DNA of 64,000 nt from JANXXV01 sp040002435. GTDB lineage: Bacteria > Acidobacteriota > Terriglobia > Bryobacterales > Bryobacteraceae. The DNA lies in contig JBDUEM010000001.1 of assembly GCA_040002435.1 (NCBI GenBank), forward strand, positions 28,050-92,049, in the 5' to 3' direction. Shown piece after piece: positions 1 through 8,863 of the stretch. The position numbers and the translations under genes are program-made. The notes beneath the pieces are model-generated. The model saw nothing but the letters and a program-made list of their open reading frames with translations, did not search any database and had not been told where the DNA came from. Position 1 is the first letter of the stretch. Each line of letters starts with the position of its first letter.

Positions 1-1
1 A

Positions 2-1078
2 TTCCCGATTCACGCGCCGCGGGCACATCGCTTCGTCGGCGCGCGCGCCGCGCTCACCTTCTCCGACTTCGCGCTGGTGATTGTGGAGACGGACGCCGGC
101 ATTACAGGCTACGGCGAGGTTTCCAGCGCACTGTATTATTACCGCCTGGGGCAATCCCACGCACTGGATATCAATGCTTACCTCGGCCCGGCATTGCTGG
201 GTGAAGATCCGCTGCACATTCCCGCCTTGGTCAACCACATGGACGCAGTGCTTAGCGGAGGGCGTCAGGCAAAGTCGGGCGTCGAGATGGCGCTGTGGGA
301 TATTGCGGGCAAGGCAGCAGGCTTGCCGGTCTATCGTCTGCTCGGCGGTAAGTCCCGCGACGCCGTGCCACTGAATTGGACCATCGGCCAGCAGGAGCCG
401 CAAGAGATGGCGGACGAGGCCGCACTTTACCTGGAGAAGCATCGCGTCCGCAGTATCCGGCTGAAGATTGGGCGCCCTGGCGACACGGATATGCGGGCAT
501 GCGAAGCGGTGCGCAAACGGGTCGGTCCCGGAATCACTATGCGCTTGGACGCCAATGAATACTATCGCTCGCCAAAAGAAGCCATCGCCGCCATTCGACG
601 TCTGGAGTGCTTCGATCTGCAACTTGTGGAACAGCCGCTGGCGGCGCGAGATTTTGCCGGGCACGCCGAGGTGCGCGCCGCGGTAAGTGTGCCCATCGGC
701 CTCGACGAATCCATCCAGTCTCCGCGCGATGCGCTACATGCAGTGGGGACCCGTGCAGGAGACGTCTTCAACGTCTACGTCAGCGAGTCGGGCGGCTTAC
801 TTCGATCCCAACAGATTATCGCCATTGCGGAAGCGGCGGGAATCCCGTGCCTCATCGGAACAATGGGAGAGTTGCAACTGGCATCGGCCGCCGCCGTTCA
901 CTTGGCGGTCGCATGCGCGAACATACTTCTGACGTGTGATCTGGTGGGCCCGCTGCGCTACAACGAATCCATCATCGAGGAGCCCCTTCGAATCGAAGAC
1001 GGCCTCTTCTATCCACCCGAAGCGCCCGGCCTGGGAGTAACGCCGAACTGGGATGTCATCAACCGCTGGCGCGTTTAG
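2..1078 (+). CDS. Mandelate racemase/muconate lactonizing enzyme family protein, 5' truncated by window
   Basis: Enolase-superfamily enzyme, expected to abstract a proton alpha to a carboxylate of a sugar acid or similar substrate with Mg2+ help. The frame is open from base 2 with sensible residues before the first internal GTG at 77, so the true start lies outside the window. Visible landmarks are the lid motif TDAGITGYGEV, the base-bearing RLKIG strand, and the metal-ligand strands LDANEYY, LVEQPL and IGLDES, all in the usual order for the barrel domain. The C-terminal GLGVTPNWDVI ending is shared with the paralogue at 27318-28436. Its stop overlaps the convergent DUF1501 gene by 4 bp. The substrate cannot be read from the sequence. 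Confidence 0.88.
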   Translation, partial: FPIHAPRAHRFVGARAALTFSDFALVIVETDAGITGYGEVSSALYYYRLGQSHALDINAYLGPALLGEDPLHIPALVNHMDAVLSGGRQAKSGVEMALWDIAGKAAGLPVYRLLGGKSRDAVPLNWTIGQQEPQEMADEAALYLEKHRVRSIRLKIGRPGDTDMRACEAVRKRVGPGITMRLDANEYYRSPKEAIAAIRRLECFDLQLVEQPLAARDFAGHAEVRAAVSVPIGLDESIQSPRDALHAVGTRAGDVFNVYVSESGGLLRSQQIIAIAEAAGIPCLIGTMGELQLASAAAVHLAVACANILLTCDLVGPLRYNESIIEEPLRIEDGLFYPPEAPGLGVTPNWDVINRWRV

Positions 1079-2562
1079 GACAAGATCTGTTTGATCGGGT
1101 CTCCGTAATCCACGTCCAGGCGCTTCTGACCCGGAACGTCCAACCGCCGCGGATCCAGCCCCAGCAGGTGCATAACGGTTGCGTGAATATCCGTGACATA
1201 GTGCCTGTCCTCCACCGCGTGGAAGCCCAGTTCATCGGTAGCGCCGTGAATAATGCCACGTTTGATTCCCGCGCCCGCCATCCATGCGGTGAATCCGTAA
1301 GGATGGTGATCGCGGCCGCCGCGGACGCCTTCCACTCCCGGCGTACGCCCAAATTCAGTGCCCCATACGACAATCGTTTCGTCCAGCAGGCCGCGCTGTT
1401 TCAGATCCTGCAGCAAACCAGCAATCGGCTGGTCCACTTCCTGGCAGAGCTTGCTGTGGTTCTTCTGCAGATCGGAGTGAGCATCCCATTCGTTCTTGCC
1501 ACCGCCGCCGTGATAAACCTGCACGAATCGTACGCCCTGTTCCACCAGGCGCCGTGCCGAAAGACAACGCTCGCCGAAGGTGCGCGTCTTTTCCCCGTCC
1601 AGCCCGTACATCTTGCGGACATGCTCAGGTTCGTCTTTGAAATTGAAGACGGCAGGAACGGTCGTCTGCATCTTATAAGCCAGTTCGTACGACTTGATGC
1701 GTGCCGTGAGCGCCGGATCCTCCGGGTATCGCGAACGGGCAACTTCGTCCATTCTGTGGATGAAATCGAATTCGCCTTTCTGCTCTTCTTTGTAAACCTC
1801 GCCCGACGGCCGCGCATACGGCAGCGGGTTCGCGGGATCAAGAGAAAATTCGACACCAGCGTGTTGCGGGCCCAGATACGCGGCGCCGGAGCATGCGCTG
1901 CCTCCACAGCAGGAATCCACCTGTTCGCCTAACACCACGAACTGCGGCAAGTTGTCGTTCAACGACCCCAGCCCATAATGCACCCAGGAGCCGATAGAGG
2001 GGAACAACCCGTCCAGAACCTGACGGCCTGTGTGGAACTGGTATTGCGCACCGTGGTCATTGTCCGTGGTCCACAGGGAACGCACGAACGCGACATCGTC
2101 CACTACTTCTCCGAAGTGCGGCCACCAGTCCGTCATCTCGATTCCGAGCTTGCCGTACTTTTTGTACCCCACCTGCATCGGGTAAAGCTGCAGCATCAAC
2201 TTGCGGACACTCGCCACTGGCTGCCGCACGCCCTTTTTCACCAGCGGGGACGCCAGCACATCCTTGTACGGTGTATCGCCGATGGTCTTGCCGGCATACT
2301 TGTTCAATGCGGGCTTCGGATCGAAACTCTCCATGTGGCTGGTGCCGCCCTGCATGAAGAGCCAGATCACATTCTTCGCCTTTGGAGCGAAATGCGGCTT
2401 GCCGTCCGGCGGACGCCAGCTTTCAACAGACGGTCCATCCGCGGCCTTCAACAATCCGTCGCGCCGCAGCATCGCGGTAAGCGCAAGGCCGGCGAAACCC
2501 ATCCCACAATCGACAAGTAAATTGCGGCGGCTGATTCGACCACATGGAGGAGTAAAATTCAT
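1075..2562 (-). CDS. DUF1501 domain-containing protein
   Basis: A 495-residue member of the DUF1501 family, a sulfatase/alkaline-phosphatase-like fold typical of Planctomycetes, Verrucomicrobia and Acidobacteria. The N-terminus carries a twin-arginine-like signal (SRRNLL, Arg12-Arg13) followed by a hydrophobic stretch, so export by Tat is likely. Recognisable family segments are WLFMQGGTSHMESFDPKP near residue 70, VYHGGG near 345, VWGTEFGRTP near 400 and GRDHHPYGF near 418. It starts 10 bp after the stop of the PSD1 cytochrome gene and is surely in the same operon; this pairing is standard in these phyla. The exact enzymatic activity of the family is unknown. Confidence 0.92.
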   Translation of the reverse strand: MNFTPPCGRISRRNLLVDCGMGFAGLALTAMLRRDGLLKAADGPSVESWRPPDGKPHFAPKAKNVIWLFMQGGTSHMESFDPKPALNKYAGKTIGDTPYKDVLASPLVKKGVRQPVASVRKLMLQLYPMQVGYKKYGKLGIEMTDWWPHFGEVVDDVAFVRSLWTTDNDHGAQYQFHTGRQVLDGLFPSIGSWVHYGLGSLNDNLPQFVVLGEQVDSCCGGSACSGAAYLGPQHAGVEFSLDPANPLPYARPSGEVYKEEQKGEFDFIHRMDEVARSRYPEDPALTARIKSYELAYKMQTTVPAVFNFKDEPEHVRKMYGLDGEKTRTFGERCLSARRLVEQGVRFVQVYHGGGGKNEWDAHSDLQKNHSKLCQEVDQPIAGLLQDLKQRGLLDETIVVWGTEFGRTPGVEGVRGGRDHHPYGFTAWMAGAGIKRGIIHGATDELGFHAVEDRHYVTDIHATVMHLLGLDPRRLDVPGQKRLDVDYGDPIKQILS

Positions 2563-2572
2563 TGGATTAACC

Positions 2573-5500
2573 TCAACGTACAGTAACGAACTCGTTATGA
2601 TTCAGCAAAGCATGAATCAGGTTTTCGCGAGCGCGTTGTCCGGCATCCGAGGCCGGAGGTACGCGCGTATCCACTACGTCTGAAAATCGTGTCAGACGCT
2701 CGGGCTGAGCCAGCAGCGCCGACTGCGAAGCGAGAAACTTGCGCGACTCGGATAGCTCTACCGCGGTGGGAGGAGCGCCCAGAATCGTATCGAAGGCTGC
2801 CCGGATAAAATCGTCGTCCTTGGCGTGTTTCCCATTGAGAGACTTCGCCAGCATGCGCGATGCCTCCTGAAAGAAAGTGCTGTTTGCGCTCGCCAGGGCC
2901 TGCTGCGGAATAATACTCTCCGGACGGATATAGCAATCATTCGGCATCGGCTGATCGTAAAGCTTCAGGAATTCGGCCTGGCTGTCAGGAGTCTGCCGCA
3001 GATAGAGCGAGCGGCGGTGCGAGTCGAAGGCCTGGTTCTCATCAATGTCCGGGCCGCCGGTGGTCAGGTCGAGCAGACCCGCTTGGTACAGGACTGCATC
3101 CCGAATCGTCTCCGCCTCCATCCGCCGCGTGTTCATGTGCCAGAAAAACTTGTTTTCGGGGTCAATCTTCTGGTTCGCCTCGGTCAGCGCCGCGCCGGAA
3201 GAAGCCATGCGGTACGCCTTCGACGTCAACAGCATTCGATGGAACTTTTTCATGCTCCATCCGTTATCCATGAAATCCACTGCCAGCCAGTCAAGCAGCG
3301 TTTGATCCGAAGGCTTCGCGCCATTGCGTCCAAAATTGGTGACTGTTGCCACCAGCGGCTTGCCAAAATGGCGCAGCCACATGTCATTCACCGCCACCCG
3401 CGCGGGCAGCGGATTTTCCTTGCTCACCAGCCAGTCCGCGAAGGCAGTGCGGCGACCGCTGCTGGTTTCAGGATAAACTTCCACAGCCGGTGAGTAAGTC
3501 AGCGCCGCCTGGCCCAGAGCCTTCGCGGCAGCTTCAAGCTTCGTCTTGGCCGCCCCTGCTTTATCAGACGCAAGCAGATGCTGCGCTTCCACAGTCGCCT
3601 CGGAGGCGAACGCCGCCACGTATTTCTGTTCGGCCTTCTGTGCGGTCTCAGCGAGTTTCTCGAGCTTCTCGTTCTCTTCCGGATGCAGGTACTTCTCGCG
3701 GTCCGCGGCCACACGAGCTTCCAATGCCGGAACGAACAGCTTCACCGACTCCAGATGCAGCTTGGCCACGGTCAGCCTGTCTTCCGCCCTGCGCAGAGTG
3801 ACGGCTGGTTCTTCCACAATCTCGTCGATCCACTTGGCCAGCTTCGCCGCCTCCACCGGACTAACCGCGCCGCCTTCTACAGGCATGCGGGGGGTCAGAT
3901 CGCCGCTGATGTAACGGATCAGCGGACTCTCCGCACTGCGCCCGGGGATAATCGCCGGGCCGTACTTATAGCCGCCTTGTAAGGCACCTGCCTGGCTGGT
4001 AAGAATCAATCCGCTGCGGCTGGTGGCTTGCGTGGTGCCTCCATGACACTGACTGCACTTCACCGTGATGATGTGTTGCACATCCTTGAACACAACGGAC
4101 GGCTTCTTGTCTTTATCAGTCGCTGGCTGATCCTTGTGCGCAGCAACCTCCGTTCGCACCCGGTCCAGTGAGCGAGCCGACGATTCAATCGCAAGCTCAG
4201 CATCTTTGATATCCTGTCGCGCCTTCGCCAGCATGTCCTTTCCAACGAAGTCGCGCAGATCTGGAATGTGTTCTTCCGGCGTCAACGTCACCGGCGTGAT
4301 CTTCAAGTTCCATGCGCCCAAAACCGCCGGAGTTCCAGGGGTGAGCGGTGTCTTGTCCGGATTCGTTTCCTCGCCGCGGATGAAGCGGAACGTGTCCTTG
4401 TAGATGGGCGGAAAGTACGGCTCGATGCCGCCTTCGTGCGGCGCCGACTCATAGACGCGGGGGATGCCATCGTCATGCGGATCCTGTTTTCCTGGAATGC
4501 GATCCGTGCGCACATCGTAAGGCTCAAAGAACGCGCGCATCCGGTAATATTCTTCCTGGCTGATGGGGTCGTATTTGTGATCGTGGCAGCGAGCGCACTT
4601 CAACGTTAGACCCAGCACGCCGAAGCCGATATGTTCCACCGTGTCCTGCAGCCACACATTGCGATTGAAGCGGTAGTAATTGCGGGCCAGGAATCCGGTG
4701 GCGCGAACCGTGTTCGGATCGTTTGGCGCAATCTCATCGCCGGCGATCATCTCGCGGATCATCTGGTCGTAGCCCTTGTCCGCATTCAGCGATTCAATAA
4801 TCCAGTCGCGCCAGTGCCAGATGTGTCGGGCGCTGTTACGTTGATCGTCCAGTCCGCGGCGGCCGTACCAATCGGAATATCGCCAGATATCCATCCAGTG
4901 GCGTCCCCAGCGCTCGCCATAGCGCGGGCTCTCCAGCAGGGAATCCACCACGCTCTCGTAAGCGTTCGGCGACTTGTCTTTCAGGAATGCATCTATCTGA
5001 TCCGGCGTTGGCGGCAGTCCCGTTAAGTCGATGTAGAGGCGTCGAAGCAAGGTACGGCGGTCCGCTTCGGGTGCCGGTTGCAGGCCCTTCTCCTGCCACT
5101 TGGCCGCGAGTAGAACATCCACAGGATTCTTGCTCCAAGTAGCGAGCGGCCCGGTGAGTTTGGGCAAAGGCGCACGTACCGGCTTTTGAAAAGCCCAATG
5201 GTCGCTCTTGACGGGCCCCTTCGCAACTTCGATCGGCGCATCGTAATGCGCGCCCTCGCGAAGCCACGCCGTCACTTTCGCAATCGATTCATCGGGAAGC
5301 TGTGGCTGATTGAGAGGCATTCCGGCGCCCTTCGCGGTGTGCCGCAGGCGCGCAACCAGAACGCTTGACTCCGGGTTATCCAATGCCACGACGGGACCGT
5401 GGTCGCCGCCTTCCAGCAGCTTTTCGCGCGACGTCAAGTCGAGACCGCTCGCCTTCCCGGCGCCAGAATGATGGCAACTGACGCACTTCTGTTCCAGCAG

Positions 5501-5893
5501 CGGCCGGATGGCAGACGTAAAGAGCGACTCGTTTGGCCACTGCGCCCCGCCATCAATCCATGCTGCCACAGTCTTCAGCTCGGACGGCGAAAGCTTCTCT
5601 CCCGCCGGCGGCATAAACGGCCGAACCTGTTGGGCGGCAAATTGATAAACCAGGCTCTCACTTGCTTTGCCGGCAACCAGCGCAGGACCGCGTTCGCCGC
5701 CGCGCAGGGCCGCATCCCGCGTCGTCAGATCCAGCTTTCCTTGAAGTGTCTTAGAGTTATGGCAGCCGAAACAGCGCGATTTGAGGATCGCCAGGCCATC
5801 CGGATTGTTTTCCGCACCAACAAGCAGCGGTACACACACCAAGGCAAGTGCCACAACCCGCGGTTGGTGTTTAAAGCCGGAGAACTGGCCCAT
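2573..5893 (-). CDS. PSD1 and planctomycete cytochrome c domain-containing protein (DUF1549/DUF1553)
   Basis: A large exported multidomain protein (1106 residues from the ATG at 5893; an upstream ATG at 5968 would only put 25 non-signal-like residues before the hydrophobic signal). Domains in order: signal peptide (about 10-27), a PSCyt1-type heme site CFGCH (41-45), a second site CVSCH (137-141), a DUF1549 domain with CARCH at about 433, a third PSCyt1-like segment with CSQCH at about 613, a Lys/Glu-rich probable coiled coil (about 690-760), and a C-terminal DUF1553 (PSD1) domain. Four CXXCH motifs suggest covalent heme. Partner of the downstream DUF1501 gene; often associated with breakdown of complex carbohydrates, though the role is unproven. 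Confidence 0.93.
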   Translation of the reverse strand: MGQFSGFKHQPRVVALALVCVPLLVGAENNPDGLAILKSRCFGCHNSKTLQGKLDLTTRDAALRGGERGPALVAGKASESLVYQFAAQQVRPFMPPAGEKLSPSELKTVAAWIDGGAQWPNESLFTSAIRPLLEQKCVSCHHSGAGKASGLDLTSREKLLEGGDHGPVVALDNPESSVLVARLRHTAKGAGMPLNQPQLPDESIAKVTAWLREGAHYDAPIEVAKGPVKSDHWAFQKPVRAPLPKLTGPLATWSKNPVDVLLAAKWQEKGLQPAPEADRRTLLRRLYIDLTGLPPTPDQIDAFLKDKSPNAYESVVDSLLESPRYGERWGRHWMDIWRYSDWYGRRGLDDQRNSARHIWHWRDWIIESLNADKGYDQMIREMIAGDEIAPNDPNTVRATGFLARNYYRFNRNVWLQDTVEHIGFGVLGLTLKCARCHDHKYDPISQEEYYRMRAFFEPYDVRTDRIPGKQDPHDDGIPRVYESAPHEGGIEPYFPPIYKDTFRFIRGEETNPDKTPLTPGTPAVLGAWNLKITPVTLTPEEHIPDLRDFVGKDMLAKARQDIKDAELAIESSARSLDRVRTEVAAHKDQPATDKDKKPSVVFKDVQHIITVKCSQCHGGTTQATSRSGLILTSQAGALQGGYKYGPAIIPGRSAESPLIRYISGDLTPRMPVEGGAVSPVEAAKLAKWIDEIVEEPAVTLRRAEDRLTVAKLHLESVKLFVPALEARVAADREKYLHPEENEKLEKLAETAQKAEQKYVAAFASEATVEAQHLLASDKAGAAKTKLEAAAKALGQAALTYSPAVEVYPETSSGRRTAFADWLVSKENPLPARVAVNDMWLRHFGKPLVATVTNFGRNGAKPSDQTLLDWLAVDFMDNGWSMKKFHRMLLTSKAYRMASSGAALTEANQKIDPENKFFWHMNTRRMEAETIRDAVLYQAGLLDLTTGGPDIDENQAFDSHRRSLYLRQTPDSQAEFLKLYDQPMPNDCYIRPESIIPQQALASANSTFFQEASRMLAKSLNGKHAKDDDFIRAAFDTILGAPPTAVELSESRKFLASQSALLAQPERLTRFSDVVDTRVPPASDAGQRARENLIHALLNHNEFVTVR

Positions 5894-6012
5894 AGTTAAG
5901 GTTGATCGGTTAATGGCATGTTTGTCAATGGCTTGTCCAGATATGTGGACGTGGTCAAAGGGCGGCACGCTTTGCCGCGATCAGGGCTTAGGAATAGCGT
6001 TAAACTTAGAAC

Positions 6013-6309
6013 ATGGCGTCGAGCGTGGAGATTGGTACGCTAATCGAGCGGGAATCCGGAATTCGCGGCGGACGGCCCAAAATAACTGGTACCGGACTCA
6101 CTGTAAGTCGCATCGTTGGATGGTACAAGATGGGCATGAGCCCCGAGGAAATTGCTCTCGAGTACCCGCATTTGACTCTAGCTCAAGTTCACGCAGGTTT
6201 GGCGTACTACCATGCCAATCGGGACGAAATTGAGGCCGATATTGCTCAAGAGGAGCAGGCGACCGAACGTTGGGTACAGCAGTCATCAAGGGGTTCGAAG
6301 TCCCTATGA
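6013..6309 (+). CDS. DUF433 domain-containing protein (antitoxin-like)
   Basis: A 98-residue protein whose central part (GRPKITGTGLTVSRIVGWY, then MSPEEIALEYPHLTLAQVHAGLAYY) is the DUF433 helix-turn-helix signature. DUF433 proteins commonly pair with a DUF5615 PIN-like protein as a putative type II antitoxin and DNA-binding autoregulator. The downstream partner starts inside the stop codon of this gene (ATGA overlap at 6306-6309), which supports translational coupling. Start at ATG 6013; the ribosome binding site is weak. Confidence 0.85.
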   Translation: MASSVEIGTLIERESGIRGGRPKITGTGLTVSRIVGWYKMGMSPEEIALEYPHLTLAQVHAGLAYYHANRDEIEADIAQEEQATERWVQQSSRGSKSL

Positions 6310-6668
6310 GTCAGGTCCGGCTGTATCTCGACGAGGATTCCATGCGCAAATCGATTGTGTTCGGTTTGAGAGCTCGGAATGTGAATGTCTTGACTGCATG
6401 GGAAGCCGAAATGATCAACCGCGCCGATGAAGATCACCTCGCAACTGCAGCCGCTTCGGAGCGCGCGTTGTATTCGTTCAATGTCGCCGACTATTGCGTA
6501 CTACACCAAACCTGGATCGCTCACAAGCGAACTCACGCTGGCATAGTTGTCGCTCCGCAGCAACGCTATTCGACCGGTGAAGAACTTCGAAGGCTGTTGC
6601 GGTTGGTCGTCGGTCTTACCGCCGAAGAAATGCGAAATCGCATCGAATTCTTGTCCGCGTGGTCCTGA
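6306..6668 (+). CDS. DUF5615 family PIN-like protein (toxin-like)
   Basis: A 120-residue protein starting at the ATG that overlaps the stop of the DUF433 gene. The N-terminal VRLYLDEDSMRKSIVFGLR holds the conserved LDED acidic motif of DUF5615 (PIN-like Mut7-C related nucleases), followed by RADEDHLATAAASERALYSFNVADY, the usual second half of the active-site region. By family context it is a probable RNase toxin neutralised by the DUF433 protein. A longer reading from 6270 was rejected because it runs inside the partner gene. Toxic activity is inferred, not shown. Confidence 0.83.
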   Translation: MSQVRLYLDEDSMRKSIVFGLRARNVNVLTAWEAEMINRADEDHLATAAASERALYSFNVADYCVLHQTWIAHKRTHAGIVVAPQQRYSTGEELRRLLRLVVGLTAEEMRNRIEFLSAWS

Positions 6669-6774
6669 ACACACCGGCGCCATACGGCTGACACCCCCAC
6701 TTTCCATCCCCAATGATGGACACCCCATTGCGCCGGCGTCGCGAGGTCAACGATAGTGTAGACTAACCGCTTCC

Positions 6775-8025
6775 ATGGGGACCGTCACCGCCAAACCCGA
6801 GCGCTCCCACTTCATCGCACCGGAATGGCAGCTCATCGCCTTCCTCTGGTTTTGCTACGTCCTCAATCAGGCCGACCGCCAGGTGGTCTATACCCTCTTC
6901 CCCGCCCTGCAGAAAACCTTCGGCTACAGCAACGCAGTCCTCGGCCTAACCGGCGCACTTTTCCTCTGGGTCTTCGGCGTCTTCTCGCCGATCGCGGGCG
7001 TCCTGGGCGACCGCTTCTCAAAGACAACCCTGTTGATCTGCAGCCTTACCGGTTGGAGCTTCCTCACCATACTTTCGGGGCTATCGCCGAACGGGTCGTT
7101 TCTGTTAGGGTGCCGGGCGCTGCTCGGGGTTGCGGAATCATTTTTCATGCCAGCGGCGTATTCGCTGATCGCTGCCGCCCACGGACCCCGCACGCGCTCC
7201 CGCGCAATTGCCGTCTTTGGCACCAGCCAGCTTGTAGGGGTCGCGATGGGTGGGACCATCAGCGCCTTGATCGCCCAAAAATCCGACTGGCGCGTGTCGT
7301 TCTGGCTACTCGGCGGAATCGGGATGCTGTTCGCAATCCCTTTGAGCCGCTTCTTCCGCCGCATGCCGCCCGAGTTCGCAAAGATTGAAAGCGGCCCCCG
7401 GCCGGACTTCACCAGCTTCTTCGTCTTATTCAAAATTCCAACGCTTCGCATCATTGCCTTCGCGATTGCCGTCGCCACGTTCGGGCTCTTCCTCGTCTAC
7501 ACTTGGCTTCCCACTTTCCTCTTCGATAAGTTTCAAATCGGCCTTGCCCGCGCCGGTCTGGAGGCCAGCGTCTATCCGCAGATCGGAACCGGATGCGGTC
7601 TGCTGGTGGGTGGCTGGCTGGCCGATCGCTACAATCCCCAGATCAAAGCGTCGCGGTTTTGGGTCATTTGCACAGCGCTCTTCTGCGGCGCTCCGTGTAT
7701 GTTCCTGCTTGGATGGACCGGCCACCTCGCCGAAGCGCGTCTGGCTGCCATGGGCGTCGGATTCTTTGCCGGCTTTATCACCGGCAACCAGGCTGCGGCC
7801 ACCTTTGACGTCGTGCCGTCCAGGTTGCGCGCGTCTGCCATCGGCGTTCTCAACCTGACATCCGCGTTTGTCTCGGGCTTCGCCCCGTTTCTGGGCGGAG
7901 TGGCGCGCAGCACCATCGGCGTAGATCGATTGATGTCGTTCACCGCCGGGTTATATCTGTTCACCGGCCTGGTATTGCTGTACGGAATTCTGCGGCATTT
8001 CGCGAAGGACAGAATCCATGATTGA
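6775..8025 (+). CDS. MFS transporter
   Basis: A 416-residue major facilitator superfamily protein with about 12 hydrophobic segments. The first helix carries the NQADRQVVYTLFPALQ motif and the loop between helices 2 and 3 has GVLGDRFSK, the G-x-x-x-D-R-x-G/S-R/K signature of MFS; the matching motif in the second half is GGWLADRYNPQ. It resembles the anion:cation symporter (sugar acid/organic acid) branch. The downstream amidohydrolase starts within its last codons (8 bp overlap), so the transporter probably imports the substrate of the downstream enzymes. Confidence 0.9.
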   Translation: MGTVTAKPERSHFIAPEWQLIAFLWFCYVLNQADRQVVYTLFPALQKTFGYSNAVLGLTGALFLWVFGVFSPIAGVLGDRFSKTTLLICSLTGWSFLTILSGLSPNGSFLLGCRALLGVAESFFMPAAYSLIAAAHGPRTRSRAIAVFGTSQLVGVAMGGTISALIAQKSDWRVSFWLLGGIGMLFAIPLSRFFRRMPPEFAKIESGPRPDFTSFFVLFKIPTLRIIAFAIAVATFGLFLVYTWLPTFLFDKFQIGLARAGLEASVYPQIGTGCGLLVGGWLADRYNPQIKASRFWVICTALFCGAPCMFLLGWTGHLAEARLAAMGVGFFAGFITGNQAAATFDVVPSRLRASAIGVLNLTSAFVSGFAPFLGGVARSTIGVDRLMSFTAGLYLFTGLVLLYGILRHFAKDRIHD

Positions 8026-8863
8026 TGTTCACAGCCACTACTTCTCCTACCCTGGACACTTTTCCGACGACTTTCGCGAGCAGGCGCGTCACGCTCGCGG
8101 CGATGGCAAAGAGGTCGATCTCACGGTGCGCTGGGAAGATTATGCGGCCACTGCCGCCCATTGCGAAAAGACCATCGTCTTCGGCGGCAAGGCAAAGCTA
8201 TCGGGACTCTGGGTGCCGGACGATGAGGTTGCAGCGTATGTGAATGCACACCCCGACCGGCTCATCGGCTTCCTCTCCCTGGATCCCACTCAGCCGGGAT
8301 GGCAGGACGAGTTGGAACACGGGCATCGCGATCTCAAGATGAAAGGCATCAAGCTGATGCCCATGTACGCGGGCTTCTATCCAAATGCGCGGGAATTCGA
8401 TCCCATTTGGCAATATGCAACCAAACATGGTCTTCCCGTCCTGCTGCACACGGGCACCACGTTTGTAAGGCAGGCGCCTCTGGATTGCACCATGCCCCGG
8501 TTGCTGGACAATGTGGCCACCCGCTTCCCGGACGTCAAAATCATCCTGGCCCATCTGTCGCACCCATACGAAGGCGAGTGCGTTGTTACCATCCGCAAGC
8601 ATCCCAATGTTTATGCCGACTGCTCAGCGATTCACTACAGGCCGTTCCAGTTTTATCATTCGTTGATGCTGGTTCAGGAGTATGGCGTCTGGCATAAAGT
8701 GCTGTTCGGTACGGACTATCCGTTCACTACGGTGGACGCAACGCTGGACGGCATGCGCAAGATGAACGACATGCTGGAAGGAACGGCGCTGCCGCGTCTC
8801 AACATGGATAAGATGGAGCAGATGTTCGAGCGGGAGACGCTCAAACTGTTGGGAATCGGGTGA
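8018..8863 (+). CDS. Amidohydrolase family protein
   Basis: A 281-residue metal-dependent hydrolase of the amidohydrolase-2 (TIM-barrel) type. The N-terminus MIDVHSHY provides the first HxH metal site; later landmarks are LLHTGTTF with a conserved His, ILAHLSHP with a metal-binding His, and FGTDYPF with the catalytic Asp. Members hydrolyse or decarboxylate small carboxylic ring or lactone substrates. It overlaps the MFS gene by 8 bp and the following glycosidase by GTGA, so the three form one operon. It is clearly paralogous to the gene at 24612-25514 (shared WVP and DPTQP segments). Confidence 0.9.
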   Translation: MIDVHSHYFSYPGHFSDDFREQARHARGDGKEVDLTVRWEDYAATAAHCEKTIVFGGKAKLSGLWVPDDEVAAYVNAHPDRLIGFLSLDPTQPGWQDELEHGHRDLKMKGIKLMPMYAGFYPNAREFDPIWQYATKHGLPVLLHTGTTFVRQAPLDCTMPRLLDNVATRFPDVKIILAHLSHPYEGECVVTIRKHPNVYADCSAIHYRPFQFYHSLMLVQEYGVWHKVLFGTDYPFTTVDATLDGMRKMNDMLEGTALPRLNMDKMEQMFERETLKLLGIG

